Of a stretch of 64,000 nt of DNA, positions 22,531 through 33,203 are shown piece by piece. Numbering within the stretch: the stretch's first letter is position 1; every line of letters begins with the position of its first letter. A program made the position numbers and the translations under genes. Origin of the DNA: Porogramme epimiltina (lineage: Eukaryota; Basidiomycota; Agaricomycetes; Polyporales; Polyporaceae). The stretch covers positions 62,001-126,000 of the forward strand of contig FTLJ01000098.1 in the NCBI GenBank assembly GCA_900155495.1, given 5' to 3'. The notes beneath the pieces were generated by a model. It was not told where the DNA came from. It worked only from the letters and a program-made list of their open reading frames with translations, and did not search any database.

Positions 22531-22747
22531 ATGCTAGATTACAACACGGCAGCGCGGTCGTTAATTACAAAGCAATAAGTAACCCCAGCTAGCAGCACAG
22601 GGGAAAAGGGGGGCGGGAGGCGTTGAGGAGCGGTATGCCAGGCGAGTGCATGAGTGAGTGCGTAGAATACAGTGTTCGCGTGCGAGACGTCCGCGACGGC
22701 GACTGCTAACGACAACTGCTAACCATCCGACGGCGCCGGGCCACCGG

Positions 22748-25014
22748 TCAGCCCGTGGCGGCGGCGGCCACTACGGCGGCGACGGACTCGACGGACGCGC
22801 CGCGCTCCGCGGCCTTGCGCTTGTGTATGTTCGCGTGCCGCGCGAGCTGGTCCGGGCGCGCGAACGACTTGTTGCACCCCGGCTCGGTGCACGGGTACGG
22901 GCGCGCGCCGGTGTGGGTGCGGAGCTAGAAGCGCAGCGTCAGTGCCCGGTTCTACTGTTTTGCGGCCCGAAGGCCGGGGAGAGGGGGAAGGAAAGGGGGA
23001 GGGGGATGCTTACGTGTTTCGAGAGGTTCGATGACTCGGAGAAGGCGCGGTCGCAGTACGAGCACTTGAACGGCTTGCTGCCGTTGTGCGTCCGCTTGTG
23101 GATCGTAAGCGCGCCCGCGATCGCAAACGCCTTGCCGCATCCTGGGAAATCGCACGCGTACGGCTCTGGGTGATCGGCGAAGGATCTCGTCAGCACAACA
23201 GGTATAAGAGCGGAAGTGTAGGATGACTAGACTCACTTTCTTGCGTATGTCGACGCATGTGCTGCGCGAGCGTCGCAGCCTCGGAGAAGTTCTGACTGCA
23301 CACCTTGCACTGGAACGGTCGGTGTCCCGTATGGCTCTGCGCGGCGCAGCACACCAGTCAGCACCGCACTCGCATATAACCACCCTCCAAAACGCACCTG
23401 CATATGCCGCGAGATCTTCTGCTTGCTCGCGAAGCCCGCGTCGCCATTGCGCCCGCAGCCCTCCCAGAAGCAGTCGTAGTGCGCGCGGCCGCCGCCGACG
23501 TGCAGCGCGGCGATGTGCTCCGTGAGCGCGTCGCACGACGCGAAGCTCTGCCCGCAGCCCGTCCACCGGCAGACGTGCGCCGCGGGCGACGCGCAGTCGT
23601 GCTCGGGTGTCGGCGTGGGCGGGCCGCCCGCCGGTGGCGATGAGGTCGAGCCCGATCCCGATGCTCCTGTAGAGGAGACGGTGGCGGTGGGGGTAGTAGC
23701 GGTGGAGGACGATGCCAGAGGATCAACGGGGGAGGATTGGGATGGAGGGAAGACGCCGTGAGCGAAGAAGTGCTGTGTGTCGTGCGTCATGGACGGCGGA
23801 GGGACGTTGACCCCGAGGTGATCGCGGAGGAGATGGCTCGCCAGGACGTCGAGCATCGCGAACGGGTCGCCGGATGAGGGTCCGGGGACAGGTTGTCCAT
23901 CAGGGTAAATGTGACAGTCGCTCCATAGACAGGAAAGGGAGCTGTCGATGGGCAACTGTTGCTGAGAGAACATCTGTGCAGCATTTTGGGAGATGTACGC
24001 CGAGGAATCGAACGTCGGAGGAAGTGTAGCGGTGGAGGCGGGTAGGCGGAGGTGCTGCAGGTTGACATGGCCAACCAGATCACCGAGGGAGGTGAAAGTG
24101 GCGTAGCAGCCACCCCACTTGCACTGAACCAGCCCCGAAGGCTGATGGTGATGGCCGTGGAGAGTGGGCGATGGGAGGTTGGAGAGTGTAGGAGAGGACA
24201 TGTTGTTGGATTGCGAATGCGTGAAGGGGGATGGCGACGATTCGAAGGCGGGGCTGGGGATCAGCTGGGGTGTCGAACTGCCTGAATCGAGCGGAGGGAA
24301 GGTCATGGTGTCAAGCTGGGCATGGGGTTGCGAGGCGGTGGTGAAGTAAGGGCCCATGGCAGTAGGGTCGACGATGAAGGAGGGACCGAGGCTGGGGCCA
24401 CCTTGGGGGCCGTAGAAGCGGCAGTCGGAGTTGTGGTATTGATATTCATTGCAGCACTGGAGCTACGGGACCGATGAAGCTCGTAAGATGGGGGACTAGA
24501 CCAGTGGGGCGAGGGGGGACGACGGGAAGGTACTCACGAACTCGTCTACAAAATCGAAATCGCTCGGGCAGTCTTTTCGGCAGGGCTGGTCGCCCGAGGA
24601 GTGGTCACAGGGATACTGGCCGTGGTGGGCATCGTTACAGGCGACTACGACGCATTGGTCGGTGCATTGGGATGTGAGCTCGAGGTCGGCGGCGCAGGAG
24701 CCGTCTTCGCATTCCTGCGCGCACTCTTGGCAGCCATAGGGGCTTTCTGGGCCGAAGGCGCACTCGTCGCCGGTGCAGACGGTTGGGAGCATGGGGACCG
24801 GGCGTTCCGGGGGGGCCTCGTGTGTGCTCCTAATCGCGGAGAAGTGCTGGTAGGGTGCTCGCGGGGCGGTGCTGGGGCTGGAGGGCGTGCTGTTGCTGGG
24901 GCGGCGGTGTTGGGCGGGCGCGGCGGAAGATAAAGAGCAGGCGTCGAGGGCGAGGACGGGGTGCTGGGCTGAGAGCTCGGAGGGCGATAAGTTTGGACGG
25001 GCCATCGTCGCCAT
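22748..25014 (-). CDS. Zap1/ZafA-like zinc-responsive transcription factor
   Basis: Exons 25014-24538, 24456-23398, 23336-23237, 23165-23014 and 22924-22748 close to 654 residues. The N-terminal exon has a cysteine-dense block (CQECAQECEDGSC... then CTDQCVVVACNDAHHGQYPC). Two degenerate fingers (CKWGGCYATFTSLGDLVGHV and CLWSDC) come next, then five C2H2 fingers in a row: WTGCGQSFASCDAL, FWEGC, CKVCSQNFSEAATLAQH, CDFPGCGKAFAIAGALTIH, CSYCDRAFSESSNLSKH, plus PGCNKSFARPDQLARH. This order matches the fungal zinc-homeostasis activators Zap1 and ZafA. The start at 25014 was chosen as the first good ATG; an in-frame ATG at 25131 is possible. Its 3' end is the right anchor of the array. Confidence 0.85.
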
Positions 25015-25222
25015 CTCTTGACTGAATGGACAGGCACTGGGACGAGTACCCTCCCAGTCGCACCCAACGCCTCTCTCGCACTCCCCCATCACACAAGCGC
25101 CCCCGTTATGCTCGCCCATTGGCTCCCGCACGCCCGGCCACTCCCACTCCCGCGTCTATCCGGATTGGCGCCGAAAAATTATCTGATATGATACGATGTG
25201 TGGGACCACAAGCTCATCTAAT

Positions 25223-26275
25223 CTAATCACCCAGCCCTCGGCCGAACTCTTCCTCGCGCACATACGCCAACTCCACTCCGAACCGCCTGCAGTGCCGCCT
25301 CAGCGACGTAAAGGCCACCGGGTCCGGCGTTCCTGAACGTATGACTATCCGCCCGCCCTCCCCACACGTAAACAGCCCGCTCTCGACCGCCATTCCCATC
25401 GTCCACCAGTGCATCTCCCCCTTCCCCAGCACCCGCCCCGGCTGCCGCACCACCACCGTCCGCACGCTCGCCGGCAGCGGCGCGAGCACGTACAGCCGCG
25501 ATGGGTACACCAGCTCCAGTGTCTCCACCCCTGTGCACACCTCCAGCATGTCCGCCACGAACTCCGCCGGTGCGCCCCCTACCGCCAGGTGCCGCACCCC
25601 CGGCACCGTCCCCCGCGGCGCACCCGGGTCCTGCCGCGTGTATAGAGCCTTGAGGTACACCGCGAGCGGCGCGAGCGCGGGTGCGGTGAACGCGTACTCG
25701 ACCGACAGCTGCGTCGCCTGCCGCGGGAACGCTCCCGCCGCCAGCTGCGCGAAGACGTCGTCGTACCCCCAGTCCGTGTATCGCAACGCGACGTGCCGCA
25801 GGTTTGGGAGCCGATCGAGGGCCGAGACCATGTACAGCACCGTAGACACCCCGCTTGTGTCTGCATCCGAGTACAGCTTGATCTCGGGCGCGGGCTCCCC
25901 GCACGGCCCGTCGCCGTCGTCGTCGGCCGGTGGCGAGCGTCCGTCGATGTCGAACGTGATGGATCGGCACATGTGGTTTGCGAGCCGCGACGCCTCCGCA
26001 GTGAACAGGTCCGTCTCTCCGTCGGCGGCCGTGCGCTCGTGGAGGAGTCGAAGGTAGTCCGACGGGTCCAGCGGAGAGGGAAGGTGGACGTGGCGCATGG
26101 CCACCCTGAGGAAGAGCACTAGCCACGCGTGGTTGACCAGGCACGCGTTCTTGAAGACCGCGCTTCGTTCTTCTATGGCCAGAGGGAGCGCCCAAAGCTC
26201 TTCGAGGATTTGTGAAACGAGTTCTGGCGGGAGCCATGGCCACGGGGATACTGTGAAGGTATGGGGAGCTTGCAT
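25223..26275 (-). CDS. F-box-like / LRR-like protein
   Basis: An intronless frame of 350 codons from the ATG at 26275. The N-terminus WPWLPPELVSQILEEL resembles the first helix of an F-box, and the rest has weak leucine-rich strands (LPNLRHVALRYTD, VETLELVY), as in the many basidiomycete F-box paralogues that bring substrates to SCF ubiquitin ligases. A run of Asp and Gly (DDDGDGP) sits in the middle. There is no membrane segment. The exact substrate or partner cannot be told. The long antisense frames here reflect high GC content. Confidence 0.6.
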   Translation of the reverse strand: MQAPHTFTVSPWPWLPPELVSQILEELWALPLAIEERSAVFKNACLVNHAWLVLFLRVAMRHVHLPSPLDPSDYLRLLHERTAADGETDLFTAEASRLANHMCRSITFDIDGRSPPADDDGDGPCGEPAPEIKLYSDADTSGVSTVLYMVSALDRLPNLRHVALRYTDWGYDDVFAQLAAGAFPRQATQLSVEYAFTAPALAPLAVYLKALYTRQDPGAPRGTVPGVRHLAVGGAPAEFVADMLEVCTGVETLELVYPSRLYVLAPLPASVRTVVVRQPGRVLGKGEMHWWTMGMAVESGLFTCGEGGRIVIRSGTPDPVAFTSLRRHCRRFGVELAYVREEEFGRGLGD

Positions 26276-26900
26276 GTATGACAAGGTGAGAGCTGGGGCG
26301 TTTGAGGGCGCGGAGAATGGTGTGCGCCCGCACTCACATTGCCCCTTTATACCGCCTAGTCTCCGGGGGTGGACGTGAACCGTCGGATGTCCGCCAGATC
26401 AGCCCCTCCATTGCAACTCCTGAGGCAGGGTGTCGGCATTGAGGAAACTCCTCCTTTTCATCTGACGTCTCGCACTGTGCGTGGAAAGTATTGCAGGTTG
26501 AGTGTATGCAGGTTCAGGAGGGCAGCTGAGATCCGAATCATGTACAGTCGGGTACTTGTGAGGTTCGAAATCAGCACGGAGTTGGAAACATGACGAAGGA
26601 AGGCACGTCATACCTGGTAGCGCCCATTCAACGTCCGGCCCGGAGCGCCGAGGAGTCGAGTTTCGACGCTCGAGGCGCGTCTGGCAGGTCTAGTCTAGGT
26701 TGTGCGCTGCCTCTGGGCGTTGGGCAATGTCTTCCGCCGCCTTTTCTCCCATGTTCTCGCCCATTCAGTGGCAACCATGCTCACACGACCAACGGTGTGA
26801 CACAACTAGACTGTGTGATTATTTGCAACAATTTCCACCCATTCTCTAAGACACATACATTCTACGTATAGTGGCTGTGGCACCGCGCGTTCTGATGGTG
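26276..26900. other. Intergenic region
   Basis: The 625 bp between the start of the F-box-like gene and the end of the cytidylyltransferase-like gene. No conserved gene, RNA or repeat was recognised. Confidence 0.5.
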
Positions 26901-28019
26901 TCAGACCCCCTGTCCTGTCCCGAACTCGTCAAGTTTTGGCTCCTCAAAAGGTGTTGGGTCCGAGTCGTCATCCACCGGTGTCTCGAACGGTGTCTCGATT
27001 GCCTCCTGGACGCACACCGCCTTCGAAACCTCCTCGACCTCCTGTTTGCTCGACGTTGGAGCACTCTTTAACGTCCCCCTCCCTAATGACGCCGATTCTG
27101 GGTCCCCTCTCTCCTCTCCTCTCTCCTTGCCTTTGAAAGGGTCGTGATGCTTGGGCATAGGAGTCGACACGTTCGTCCTCCTCGTGGGGATAGCTTTCCC
27201 TGTCGGCGGTGGCCGCCGTCAGCTCCGACACCACAAACTCTCCACCGTCCGTCCACGCATCTCGCCGGAACAGCGGGGGGTTACTCACTGAGGCTCTTCA
27301 CCAAGTCGTACCCCTTCAACCGGTCCCTGTCACAGTCCGGGTCTATCGACGTCCCCTCGTCGATCGCCACAAAGTCGACCTGGCGCGAGCGCAGGAAGCG
27401 CTCGTCCACCGTCCACGGCGCGTCGGGCACGACCTCGTCCACCCACCTGCAGTGCCGCAGCACCTCGCACCGGTCCTCCAGCACCAGCCCCCCGGTGTCC
27501 GCGCCGTGCGCGGCGCACGCCTCGTCCGAGAACACGCCCGCGACCACCTGCACCGCGGGGAAGGACAGCTTCGCCTGCCGCAGCTGCAGCACGTCCCTGG
27601 ATCCCGCCGCAGCCCCGCCCCGCCCCGCCCACGCGCGGCGCACCGTCGGTCCCGGTCAGCATGCGTCCCGTTCTTCACGCGCCAGAACTCGAGACGCACC
27701 TGGGGCTGAGGGGCCCAAACACCCCGTCCACATACACCCGCCACACTCGCCCGCGGTCGTCTTCGCCGCCACGCCCGCCCGCGCGTAGTGAGCGCTGCAC
27801 GTACGCCTGTACCTCCTCTGCTGTGAGCGCGACCGCATCCCCGAATCGCTCACGCGCCGCGGGTGTGGGTGCGGGCTCGCCACCGGGCGCGGCGGGGCGT
27901 GGCGGAGCGCCTAGGTCGGCGATGCTGGATTCGAGGGAGCGCGGGCCGTCGGAGATGACGTCGTAGTCCGCGAGGTCGTCTGCGGAGAGCACGGAGAGGG
28001 CGTCGAGCGAGCGGCGCAT
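26901..28019 (-). CDS. Choline-phosphate cytidylyltransferase-like protein lacking HxGH
   Basis: Exons 28019-27700, 27596-27289 and 27199-26901 give 308 residues. The core is unmistakably of the CTP:phosphocholine cytidylyltransferase family (Pct1/CCT): VYVDGVF, LRQAKLSFP, VAGVFSDEAC, RHCRWVDEVVPDAPW, VDFVAIDEG and IPTRRT. Active enzymes have DLFHxGH straight after VDGVF. Here the joined sequence is GPLSPRD, so both catalytic histidines are absent. The RTxGxST signature is shortened to RTNVST. The membrane-binding C-terminus is replaced by an acidic tail. It could be a pseudoenzyme partner of the true CCT or a decaying gene. No stop interrupts the model. Confidence 0.75.
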
Positions 28020-28550
28020 CGTCGTTGTCGTCGTGTGGTGTGGTGTGCCCGAGCGTGCGGTGTGCTGAGGGTGGGGGCGGGAGCAGAGGCGTCGACTCGG
28101 CGCGGGTGTCTGGGGCAGGTACGTGATGCATATGCCGCGTGCGCGCGGGCTTATGTACGCGCGTTCTCAGGCCATGTGCTGAGCGAATTGGAGGGCGTTG
28201 TGCACAACAAGCTTTTAGGAAGGGCTCGAATGAGTCCGGGCACGCGTGATGGGACGCGCCTCGTGCTGGTCGGACCGAGCTGGGCTGCCAAAGCCCATTC
28301 GCCGCTCACCTACTTACCACCTTCGGGATCCCAGGATGCACGGGTCGTCGGTCAGAGCCTTTACGGCTGCTTAGTTACAGCCAAATTCGAGAAAGCGCAC
28401 CTTGCCATGTGTTTTACGTCTTTCAAGAAGGTAAGTAGCAGAGTGGGCCGATCTAGAAATGCGGATAATAATCTTATCAGGATCAACGCCGCCACAACGC
28501 TCACTGTGGGGCAGACATAATGACCGTCATTTTGTACTCATTCCACGACT
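28020..28550. other. Divergent intergenic region
   Basis: A 531-bp spacer between the CCT-like gene (-) and the OHCU decarboxylase gene (+), which are head to head. It probably holds both promoters. No TATA box or other motif was certain. Confidence 0.45.
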
Positions 28551-29252
28551 ATGCGGAGCTGGATTCACTCCGTCAAGCCCCTCGGCGACTTCAACGCCCT
28601 GAAACCTTCCGCCGCAGACACCGGCGCCGAGCCCGCACTTCCTCCTCTCCTCGAAGCGCTCTCTGATACTTCGGGCGACAGCAGCGGGCCCCTCGCCCGC
28701 GCCCTCGCGCTCCTCTTCGAGGCCTCCCCAGCCCTCTACGACACCCTCGTCCCCGCCGTCGCCTCCCACCTCCGCTCGCCCGCCCCGCCCGTCCTCTCCT
28801 ACTACGCCCTCATCGACGCCGCCCTCGCAGCGCTCGCGCCCCTGCCGGACGCCACCAAGGCCGCGTTCGTCGCGGGCCACCCGCGCATCGGCGAGGTCGG
28901 CGGGCTCTCTGCGCTCAGCGCGCGCGAGCAGGCCACCCGCGCGACGCCGCCCGCGGTGCTCGCCCGCCTCGCGCACCTCAACGCGTGCTACGAGCGCGTG
29001 TACCCCGGGCTCGTCTACATCACGTTCGTGAACGGCCGCTCGCGCGCGGAGGTCAAGGACGAGATGGAGGACAAGCTCGGCTTGGAGCACACGGAGAGCG
29101 CGGACGAGCCGCCCGTGGAGAGTTTGGCGAGCGTCGAGGTCGGCGGGGAGGAGTGGAAGCGCGAGCTGGAGAGGGCGGTGGCGGACGTGGGGAGGATCGC
29201 GAAGAGCCGGCTTCGGACGTTAGGTGCAGAAGAAGAGAAAGGTGAGACGTGA
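28551..29252 (+). CDS. OHCU decarboxylase (uric acid degradation)
   Basis: A single-exon gene of 233 residues. It shows the 2-oxo-4-hydroxy-4-carboxy-5-ureidoimidazoline decarboxylase pattern: an N-terminal FEASPALYDTLVP helix, HPRIGE carrying the catalytic histidine region, LSAREQA, and a C-terminal NACYERVYPGLVYITFVNGRSR. The enzyme converts the second unstable product of urate oxidase into S-allantoin, in the peroxisome or cytosol. No clear C-terminal PTS1 is seen (ends EKGET). The C-terminal 45 residues are charged and variable. Confidence 0.9.
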   Translation: MRSWIHSVKPLGDFNALKPSAADTGAEPALPPLLEALSDTSGDSSGPLARALALLFEASPALYDTLVPAVASHLRSPAPPVLSYYALIDAALAALAPLPDATKAAFVAGHPRIGEVGGLSALSAREQATRATPPAVLARLAHLNACYERVYPGLVYITFVNGRSRAEVKDEMEDKLGLEHTESADEPPVESLASVEVGGEEWKRELERAVADVGRIAKSRLRTLGAEEEKGET

Positions 29253-29533
29253 GCATAGATCCGTAGCCTCGTTGCTAAATAGTTCGTGTATGCACTGTAG
29301 CAACATGATATCTATATGTCCAATGTGGTATATTGCGGGGGATCTGGAACCATGGACGGGGGGAACCATCGTATGCCGCATGACGATGATGGTAATAGTA
29401 CTACTGATGCTGACCATATTACCGGCCCAGTATGCATTCAATAGACATACGTTAAATACCCAAATAAAGGCCTAAATGAGACAGACAACATATGATGAGA
29501 TATAGCACAAGGAAGGTGGTCTTCTTCTCTTCG

Positions 29534-30488
29534 TCATGTCGCGACGGCTTGGACCTTCGCGTCACCCTTCCTCCGCTCTGCCTCCCGCTTTACGACGAGA
29601 ACGTCAATGAGCATTTACAGTGAAGGCGGGCAAGATCAACGTTCACTCACCATTAACACCTTCTGTCTGCGAAGCTCCCACTCTGGACACCGCCTGCGCA
29701 GGTCGCTGAGCATCTCATCCGCCAGTGTGTACGTCCCTTCGGGTTTCTCGACCTCCACCGCCCGCTCCGCTTCCCGCGTCATGTTCAACTGCTCCACGAC
29801 GGTTTTCATCTTCTCCTGATACCGGAGCTCCGCCTGCACGCAATCCTCCTGATAGCGCTTCTGGCTGGCACGGATTTCCTCCTGGAGGACACGCATGCGC
29901 TCCTGGTGGCGCACCTCCTGCTGCCGCTGCCACTCCGCCCGCTCGCGCGCGAGGCGGGCCTGCACATCCTCCGGGTTGACACGCTTGCGGAGGAAGTTCA
30001 GACCATTGTCGTAAGCCTGGTGGGGGGAGGGAAGCGGAGAACACCGGGTCAGCGGCCACAGAACGTTCCGCGTGCGGTTTCGAAGACGGCCCGCTTACCT
30101 TGCGCTTCGCAGGATCGCTGAGGATGTCAAACGCCGTGCGCACCTGTGGGCCACGAGGCGGGCGCATTCAGCTTTCGGGTAAGCTCCAACGTGGCGGCTA
30201 CATACGTCTCTAAACTTCGCTTCAGCAGCCTCGATCTCAGCGTCGTCAGAGCCGGGCGGCAGCTTGTCTGCAGGAGAAGAGTGAGACCATCAGTCGGCAA
30301 GGCGAACAAGCCGCACGTACCTGGGTGTGTTTCGAGTGCCTTAATCTTATATGCCTTCCTCACTGACGAACCGAATGGTCTTGTTCGAAAAATGGTGACG
30401 CCAAATAGATCGAGGGTTACGCACCATCTTCATTGGAGGCCCTCTGCGGGACGCCTAGGATATCATACAGATTTTGTATTGTGGCCAT
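29534..30488 (-). CDS. J-domain (DnaJ) protein with coiled coil
   Basis: Six exons: 30488-30425, 30362-30321, 30267-30206, 30143-30099, 30016-29651 and 29587-29534, giving 210 residues. The J domain is complete (YDILGV, RKAYKIKALETHPDK, VRTAFDILSDPAKRKAYD). The HPD motif is split by an intron between P and D. After it comes a long charged helix (RLARERAEWQRQQEVRHQERM and on), predicted coiled coil. Its size and layout resemble the DNAJC17/Cwc23 group, which works with spliceosomes, but no RRM is visible, so the subfamily is uncertain. Such proteins stimulate Hsp70 ATPase. Confidence 0.8.
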
Positions 30489-31672
30489 ATGGCCCAAGAA
30501 CGCTATGGGGTGTCCAGTCTGGTGGAGATGTGATGAGAGGGGGTGAAGGTAGCGCGAGAGCAGCGTGTCAGCATCGTGTGCTGACCGCGAGGCCATGTTC
30601 GATTGCCAGACGGTCACGTGGGGCGCGTTCTGATGCACCTGGCGCCTACGCGTCATTTAGACGCGTCGAACCTGCCCACCTTCGATGCCGAGACCACCGC
30701 AGCAGACAGTGAATGTTGACCAGTAACTGCTGCAGCACCTATCACATGTTATTCTTTGCAGCAGCAAATATAAATTCCCTAAGGTAGATGGTATACAATG
30801 CAACATAGTCCTTACCAACATGCAGAATTACATTGGTGGACTTGTCACCCTGCCGCAGTCACTGCAGCACGAGGGTGACCTCAATGCTCTGTGACGGCTT
30901 CCGTGCGACGGAATGCAGCATGGCGTCGCAGCAGATGTCACTGAGCCCCTATTGAATCTTGAGCAACACCCTCATCTTCCCCCAACATCTCTCAAGGGCA
31001 TATCAGCTCTTTCTACCATACCTGCTGTCAGAAGCCTGTTCTGTGTGCACCAGCTATGGATCAGGCATTGAGGATAGCACTGGCAGTGTGTCGAGTGACC
31101 AGTGGGTATGCTCCTACTTCAGCCTGGCAGTTCCTGCTCAGTGTCTTTGCCTAGACCCCTAAGCTCAAGATGGGCCATTGTGCCTCTTGCACCATGCACT
31201 GGATGAACAACTGTACCATGTGTGCATTAGGCACCTGGCCGGCCAGATGCCCAATGCACATATAGTATGGCTGATTGTTCAGTGCACCTTGTGCAGCACT
31301 TGCTCGGTAATTTGCGAACTTCTACGGATGCCGGCGCGACCTCCGAGGGCGCCATTTGCTTGTGTATAAGAGGACGAAAGGGAAGTAATGCATTCGCTCG
31401 AACTTTGCCCATGGTTCCTCTCACGATGCGCATTTGGCAGGGCCCGCGCCTCAGGTGTATCACCACTGACGTACAGCCCGGCCCACCGTTTTCACCGTTC
31501 TAGCGAGATCACGAATGGCAAAGCGTACCGCGTTCCAGGTCTGGCAGACGCTGGCCCTCCTCGATACCCCCCGCGTCCGAGCCCGCCACTTGCCCCCTCA
31601 TTTTCTCTCTCCCTTCTGGACGTCTTTCCGACGCGTTCATCACCCTCCCCAACCCCGCCTTCCTCTCATTCG
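30489..31672. other. Intergenic region with atypical composition
   Basis: About 1.2 kb. The part 30720-31380 is less GC-rich than its neighbours and rich in 'tgcag/ctgca' words. It holds no credible gene. It may be an old transposon relic, but no ends or coding remains were recognised. Confidence 0.35.
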
Positions 31673-33203
31673 ATGACCCGCACTCGTAAGAACCCCTCAA
31701 ACGACGCGCGCGCGCGTAGTCGACCACCCGCCAGCGCTATCAAAGCCGGCCCCTCAGGAAAGAAGACAAGGCCTGCACCAAAGACTGTCGCCATCGGAGA
31801 CATGCAGCTGCATCCCACCCCTATTCTGGACACCTTCTTCAAGTTCGTGACGGAACGTCATGCCATACACGAGCGCCGCCTTGCCGGCGGTGCTGCTCCA
31901 TGGACAGCAGACCCAATTCTAGCCAACTATCCATTCACCAATGTCTTTCGCGTTTTCGACCGCGTCACCCAGTATATCCTGCAGAACGTCATCGCCTGCG
32001 GAGACCAAAGCCTCGAAGAGCAGTGCTTCCGGCTCATGCTCTTTCGCTCGTTCAACAAAGAGGAAACATGGGAGCTACTCGAGGAGCACTTCGGTGAGCT
32101 CACATGGCGCGACTTCGACATTCCAGCATACGAAGAGGTGCTCCTCGAACGGCAAAGGAGCGGACACGCACTCTACGGCCATGCATACATCATCCCTTCG
32201 CCGAAGCTGGGCGCGCAGGCGAACGCGTCCAACCACCTGCGCCTTATCGAGATGATGATGGAGGCCCACCTGCCCAAGCAGCTGCAGACCCTGGAGCACC
32301 TGCGGGACGCCCATGGGAGAATCTGTTTGTTCCCCGGGATGGGTGACTTCACGGCCCTTCAGTACGTTAATCCCCTTTCCACATCAGTCGAGCTTCCATC
32401 ACGGCGATTCTCATAATGCTCCGTCCTCCCGCCGCTCGCCCAGGCTGCTTCTGGATCTCAACATGACCGCGCACTTCAACTACTCCGAGGACGACTGGGT
32501 CGCGCTCGGGCCCGGCTCGCTCGAGTGCCTCCGCAAGATGTTCGGCCCCGGCGTGCGCGGACGCGAGCTCGACGCGCTGCGGTACCTCCACCGCACGCAG
32601 CACGCCCACTTCAAGCGCCTCGCGACGCCCCCAGGGCGCATCCCGCGCCTCTGCGCCGCCGCGACCCGCGGGCTGTCCATGGTCGACATCGAGCACGCGC
32701 TCTGCGAGTGCGAGAAGTACTCCCGCGCAGCGCACCCGTCCATCCAGGGTCGCCGCCAGCAGGTCGCGAAGCGCGCGTTCGTCCCCCGAGAAGGGCCTAT
32801 CACCGCCGCCGTGCCCGCCCACTGGCTCGACCCCGAAAGCCGCCGCCAGCATACATTCACGTACCCACCCCCTGATGTCGTCAACGGCGAAGCGCTCTAC
32901 GAGGTCTCGCACATCGTCGCGGAGAAGAAGTCCGCCGGTACAACCGCCGTCAACGACCCTTCGTACCTTGTCCGTTGGGTTGGATACGGACCTTCCGACG
33001 ACACTTGGGAGAGACGCAGTGTCCTCGCTCAAGGCGCCCCTCTCGTCATAAAGCAGTGGGATTCAGTGGTGGGGGACATTCAGACGCGGACTCTTGCATT
33101 CCAGGACATGGGCCCTGAGTATTCCCGCAAGACGAAGCGGCAGTCATCTTCAAGTGGGTCCGCGAGGAAGAGCGGTCGCGGCCGCGGTCGCAAGACCCTT
33201 TAA
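31673..33203 (+). CDS. 5-hmdU kinase-type helical domain fused to a chromodomain
   Basis: Exons 31673-32361 and 32444-33203 give 482 residues. After a basic N-terminus, residues about 45-285 resemble the all-helical domain described for 5-hydroxymethyl-dU DNA kinase/alpha-glutamyl-putrescinyl-thymine pathway proteins (Iyer, Aravind and colleagues): FFKFVTERHAIHERR, PWTADPILANYPFTNVFR, DRVTQYI, FPGMGDFTALQ. Residues about 395-445 form a chromodomain (YEVSHIVAEKK...YLVRWVGYGPSDDTWE). A basic Ser/Arg/Lys tail ends the protein, fitting DNA or chromatin binding. The helical-domain assignment is from memory of the family and was not searched. No kinase P-loop is present. A nuclear role on modified DNA bases is inference. 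Confidence 0.65.

Larger units (their letters stand above)
19885..22747 (+). repeat. Array unit 6
   Basis: MscS fragment 4, a short gene-free stretch (20401-20939), copy F, and the shared 3' flank that leads into the 3' end of the genuine zinc-finger gene, which closes the array. Confidence 0.7.

Noticed and set aside
25227..26333. Long open frame in another reading frame over the F-box-like gene
   Set aside because: Gly/Arg/Ala-rich low-complexity translation caused by high GC; the overlapping frame has an F-box-like start.
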